DNA of 8,319 nt from Pseudobacteriovorax antillogorgiicola (lineage in GTDB: Bacteria > Bdellovibrionota_B > Oligoflexia > Oligoflexales > RGVZ01). The notes beneath the pieces are model-generated. The model had not been told where the DNA came from, did no database searches, and saw nothing but the letters and a program-made list of their open reading frames with translations. Below, piece after piece: positions 6,592-8,319 of this stretch. Made by a program: the position numbers and the translations under genes. The DNA lies in assembly GCA_945897695.1 (NCBI GenBank), contig CAMDGW010000100.1, forward strand, positions 1-8,319, written 5' to 3'. Each line of letters begins with the position of its first letter. Position 1 is the stretch's first letter.

Positions 6592-8319
6592 GTGTTTATC
6601 ACGAAATCCGTCAATACAGCGTTAATCGTTGCATTTTTCCTTTCTGGAACACAAGCATACTCAGCCACACTGCCCTCTCGTCTTCCGTTTTCACCAAAAT
6701 CGAAAGATACAATTGATCCCGAGTTAGAAAAGTGGATGCGGGAGTACTCTGAGGTCATTCCGGTATCGGAAATGAGTAGCGAACAGATCTTGGTGTGGAT
6801 TACCGATAAAGATCCGGTAGCTAGAGCGTTGATTATCCTTGAGTCGCGCACGGTCAAGACGCCTGTGCTAAAACGAGATGGCGGACTCAAAGAAACCTTG
6901 AATAGCAAGTCAAGTGATGCAGAACTTGAGAAACTCCGTACTCATACTGGAAGTGAAGTCCCGAAAATAATTAAAGAAGAACTGCTAAAATCTCCGGCGG
7001 AGAGAAGCCCGTTGCTAGCCGACTTGTTTCTGGAATGGGGGGCCCTTACACAAGAAGACCAAACCCTCGATGCCCGCGGAGAGGAAATATTCAAGGAAGA
7101 ACCTGTGAATAGTTGCTCGGCGAAATCAAATGCAATTTCGAAGATATCTAAGGAAAAGTTCGCTACATTTTCGACTGAACAGATTCTCGAGGCTATCCGT
7201 CTTTCTAAATCTTACAAATCAATGACCCATCGCAGGCGATACCTGGAATCGATTGCTGTCGCGCTGCCAGAATCTAAACGACCTGAAGTGATCAATGAAT
7301 TTAAGGCAATAGCTCAAGATTTACCCTTACTGTTGCGACGTTTTCCCTGGCTTCAGGAGAGTGATCTAAGCAAGACACAGAAAAGTAGTATTTTTGTCGA
7401 GATTGGCCGCCATGTGCGTCAAAAAAAATGTCATGATGCGGAGCATTCATTTGCGAAAATTCTAGAATCAGAGTTGCCAGCTAACACAATTGATTATGCA
7501 GTCGACGCTGGTAGCGAGATCGAGCGTTGTTATCGAGCTGAAAGGCGAATTTCTGCGGCGGCATTTTGGCAACGAATGGCTCCTAAAATGGAAAAACGTT
7601 ACGGAAAGCCTGGTCATCTTTGGGTGAATGTGCGTCTCGGTTATCTTAAATGGGTTATGGCAGAGCTTGATGACGCTGTGAAAGTGATGGATCAGATCAT
7701 TAAAGAAGCTACACCTGCAGAAGATTTTAGGTCAATCATCGCAAAATCTATTTACATGCTTGGTAAGGTTGCGGAAGACCAAGGTGATCTTGATTCTGCC
7801 TCTAAATTTTTTGCTCAGTATGTAGAAAAATATTCAACAGAAGAAGATTTTGAGCTGGCGTTCAATAGCCTAGTTGTGAACTTTGCCGCCAAGAAGCAAT
7901 GGAATGAAATGATAGTTCCGCTTGAGAGATTTATGGCCCAGCAATCGAAGATTCACACGGATAAGAGGCCTGTGGGACTTACAGCATTCACACTGTTTTG
8001 GCTCGGGCGTGCTCACTTACAGCTCGGCAAGATAGATCTGGCGAAGGATATCTGGCGACGCCTGGCAGGTGAGTATTACAGTACATTCTATGGTGCTATG
8101 GGGCATTATCTGCTGGAGCAGACTTCTGGTCAAAGCTACGCGCTAGAACCATCGAGAGTCCTCGGTTTTAAATTCAAGGATCTTGAGGCGCCATTGTCGG
8201 ATGCAAACAAAGTTGTTACGAAACGAGCTTTGGCGTTCCTGAAAGCTGGTTTTCCAGAAAAGGGACGGTGTGAGGTAGAGGAGCTCTCTGCAGTATCGGA
8301 AACCGACTATGACACTTTG
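6592..8319 (+). CDS. Exported Slt-like protein, superhelical part of a putative lytic murein transglycosylase (3' end outside window)
   Basis: Open from GTG 6592 to the window edge, 576 codons without stop, so the C-terminus is missing. Seen: a Sec-type signal peptide (Lys5, hydrophobic core about 10-19, likely cleavage after TQA at 22 or YSA at 25), a polar low-complexity stretch, then helical repeats. Residues about 320-510 resemble the U-shaped superhelix of Slt70: AFWQRMAP (324-331), a TPR-like pair near 383-410, and FWLGRAHLQLG (469-479) followed by WRRLAGEYYSTFYGAMG, the usual 'W-x2-L ... YY-x3-YG' arrangement of that family. Slt enzymes cut the glycan strand of peptidoglycan in the periplasm with a catalytic Glu in a C-terminal lysozyme-like domain; that domain is not reached here, so the activity is inferred. 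Already close to the length of whole Slt70 (about 640), it would be an enlarged member. A plain TPR periplasmic protein is the alternative. No convincing promoter is seen in the 57 bases after the terminator. Confidence 0.6.
   Translation, partial: MFITKSVNTALIVAFFLSGTQAYSATLPSRLPFSPKSKDTIDPELEKWMREYSEVIPVSEMSSEQILVWITDKDPVARALIILESRTVKTPVLKRDGGLKETLNSKSSDAELEKLRTHTGSEVPKIIKEELLKSPAERSPLLADLFLEWGALTQEDQTLDARGEEIFKEEPVNSCSAKSNAISKISKEKFATFSTEQILEAIRLSKSYKSMTHRRRYLESIAVALPESKRPEVINEFKAIAQDLPLLLRRFPWLQESDLSKTQKSSIFVEIGRHVRQKKCHDAEHSFAKILESELPANTIDYAVDAGSEIERCYRAERRISAAAFWQRMAPKMEKRYGKPGHLWVNVRLGYLKWVMAELDDAVKVMDQIIKEATPAEDFRSIIAKSIYMLGKVAEDQGDLDSASKFFAQYVEKYSTEEDFELAFNSLVVNFAAKKQWNEMIVPLERFMAQQSKIHTDKRPVGLTAFTLFWLGRAHLQLGKIDLAKDIWRRLAGEYYSTFYGAMGHYLLEQTSGQSYALEPSRVLGFKFKDLEAPLSDANKVVTKRALAFLKAGFPEKGRCEVEELSAVSETDYDTL

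Noticed and set aside
6483..6908. 141-codon open frame on the - strand
   Set aside because: It overlaps the terminator and the start of the Slt-like gene, its protein has no recognisable domain, and the + strand frame has a ribosome site, signal peptide and family-like repeats.

Overview
The window looks like chromosomal DNA of a Gram-negative, Bdellovibrio-like or other former 'deltaproteobacterial' organism. This is an inference: the first three genes form a type II secretion tail of L, M and a long AsmA-like N protein, a layout known from those groups, and an exported murein-transglycosylase-like protein implies a periplasm. Base composition looks moderate and even, and I see no insertion sequence, integrase, tRNA, rRNA or CRISPR array. 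All genes that I can support lie on the + strand.

Region 1 (23-3312) holds the inner-membrane part of a type II secretion system. A PilM-fold GspL with one membrane helix is followed 9 bases later by a GspM/PilO-like protein and 11 bases later by GspN. Tight spacing and good ribosome sites indicate one transcript that enters from the left, where the other gsp genes would be expected.

Region 2 (about 3330-6534) reads as a separate transcription unit. It opens with a good sigma-70-type promoter (3332-3361) and closes with a strong intrinsic terminator (6501-6534). It encodes a small helical protein resembling the flagellar chaperones FliT/FlgN, a 618-residue fusion of a GT4-like glycosyltransferase fold and about six TPR repeats, and a 223-residue protein that I do not recognise. 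Three donor-site positions of the GT4 fold carry non-canonical residues, so the fusion may be a divergent enzyme or a non-catalytic scaffold. A GC-rich intergenic hairpin separates the last two genes.

Region 3 (6592 to the right edge) is the first 576 codons of an exported helical-repeat protein resembling the superhelical part of the soluble lytic transglycosylase Slt. No catalytic domain is reached before the window ends. Its GTG start is chosen because it has a ribosome site and is followed by a signal peptide.

Taken together, the window joins protein export across the envelope to a possible flagellum-related cluster (chaperone, modification or scaffold protein, wall-opening enzyme). The flagellar link rests on one weakly recognised small protein and is a hypothesis.
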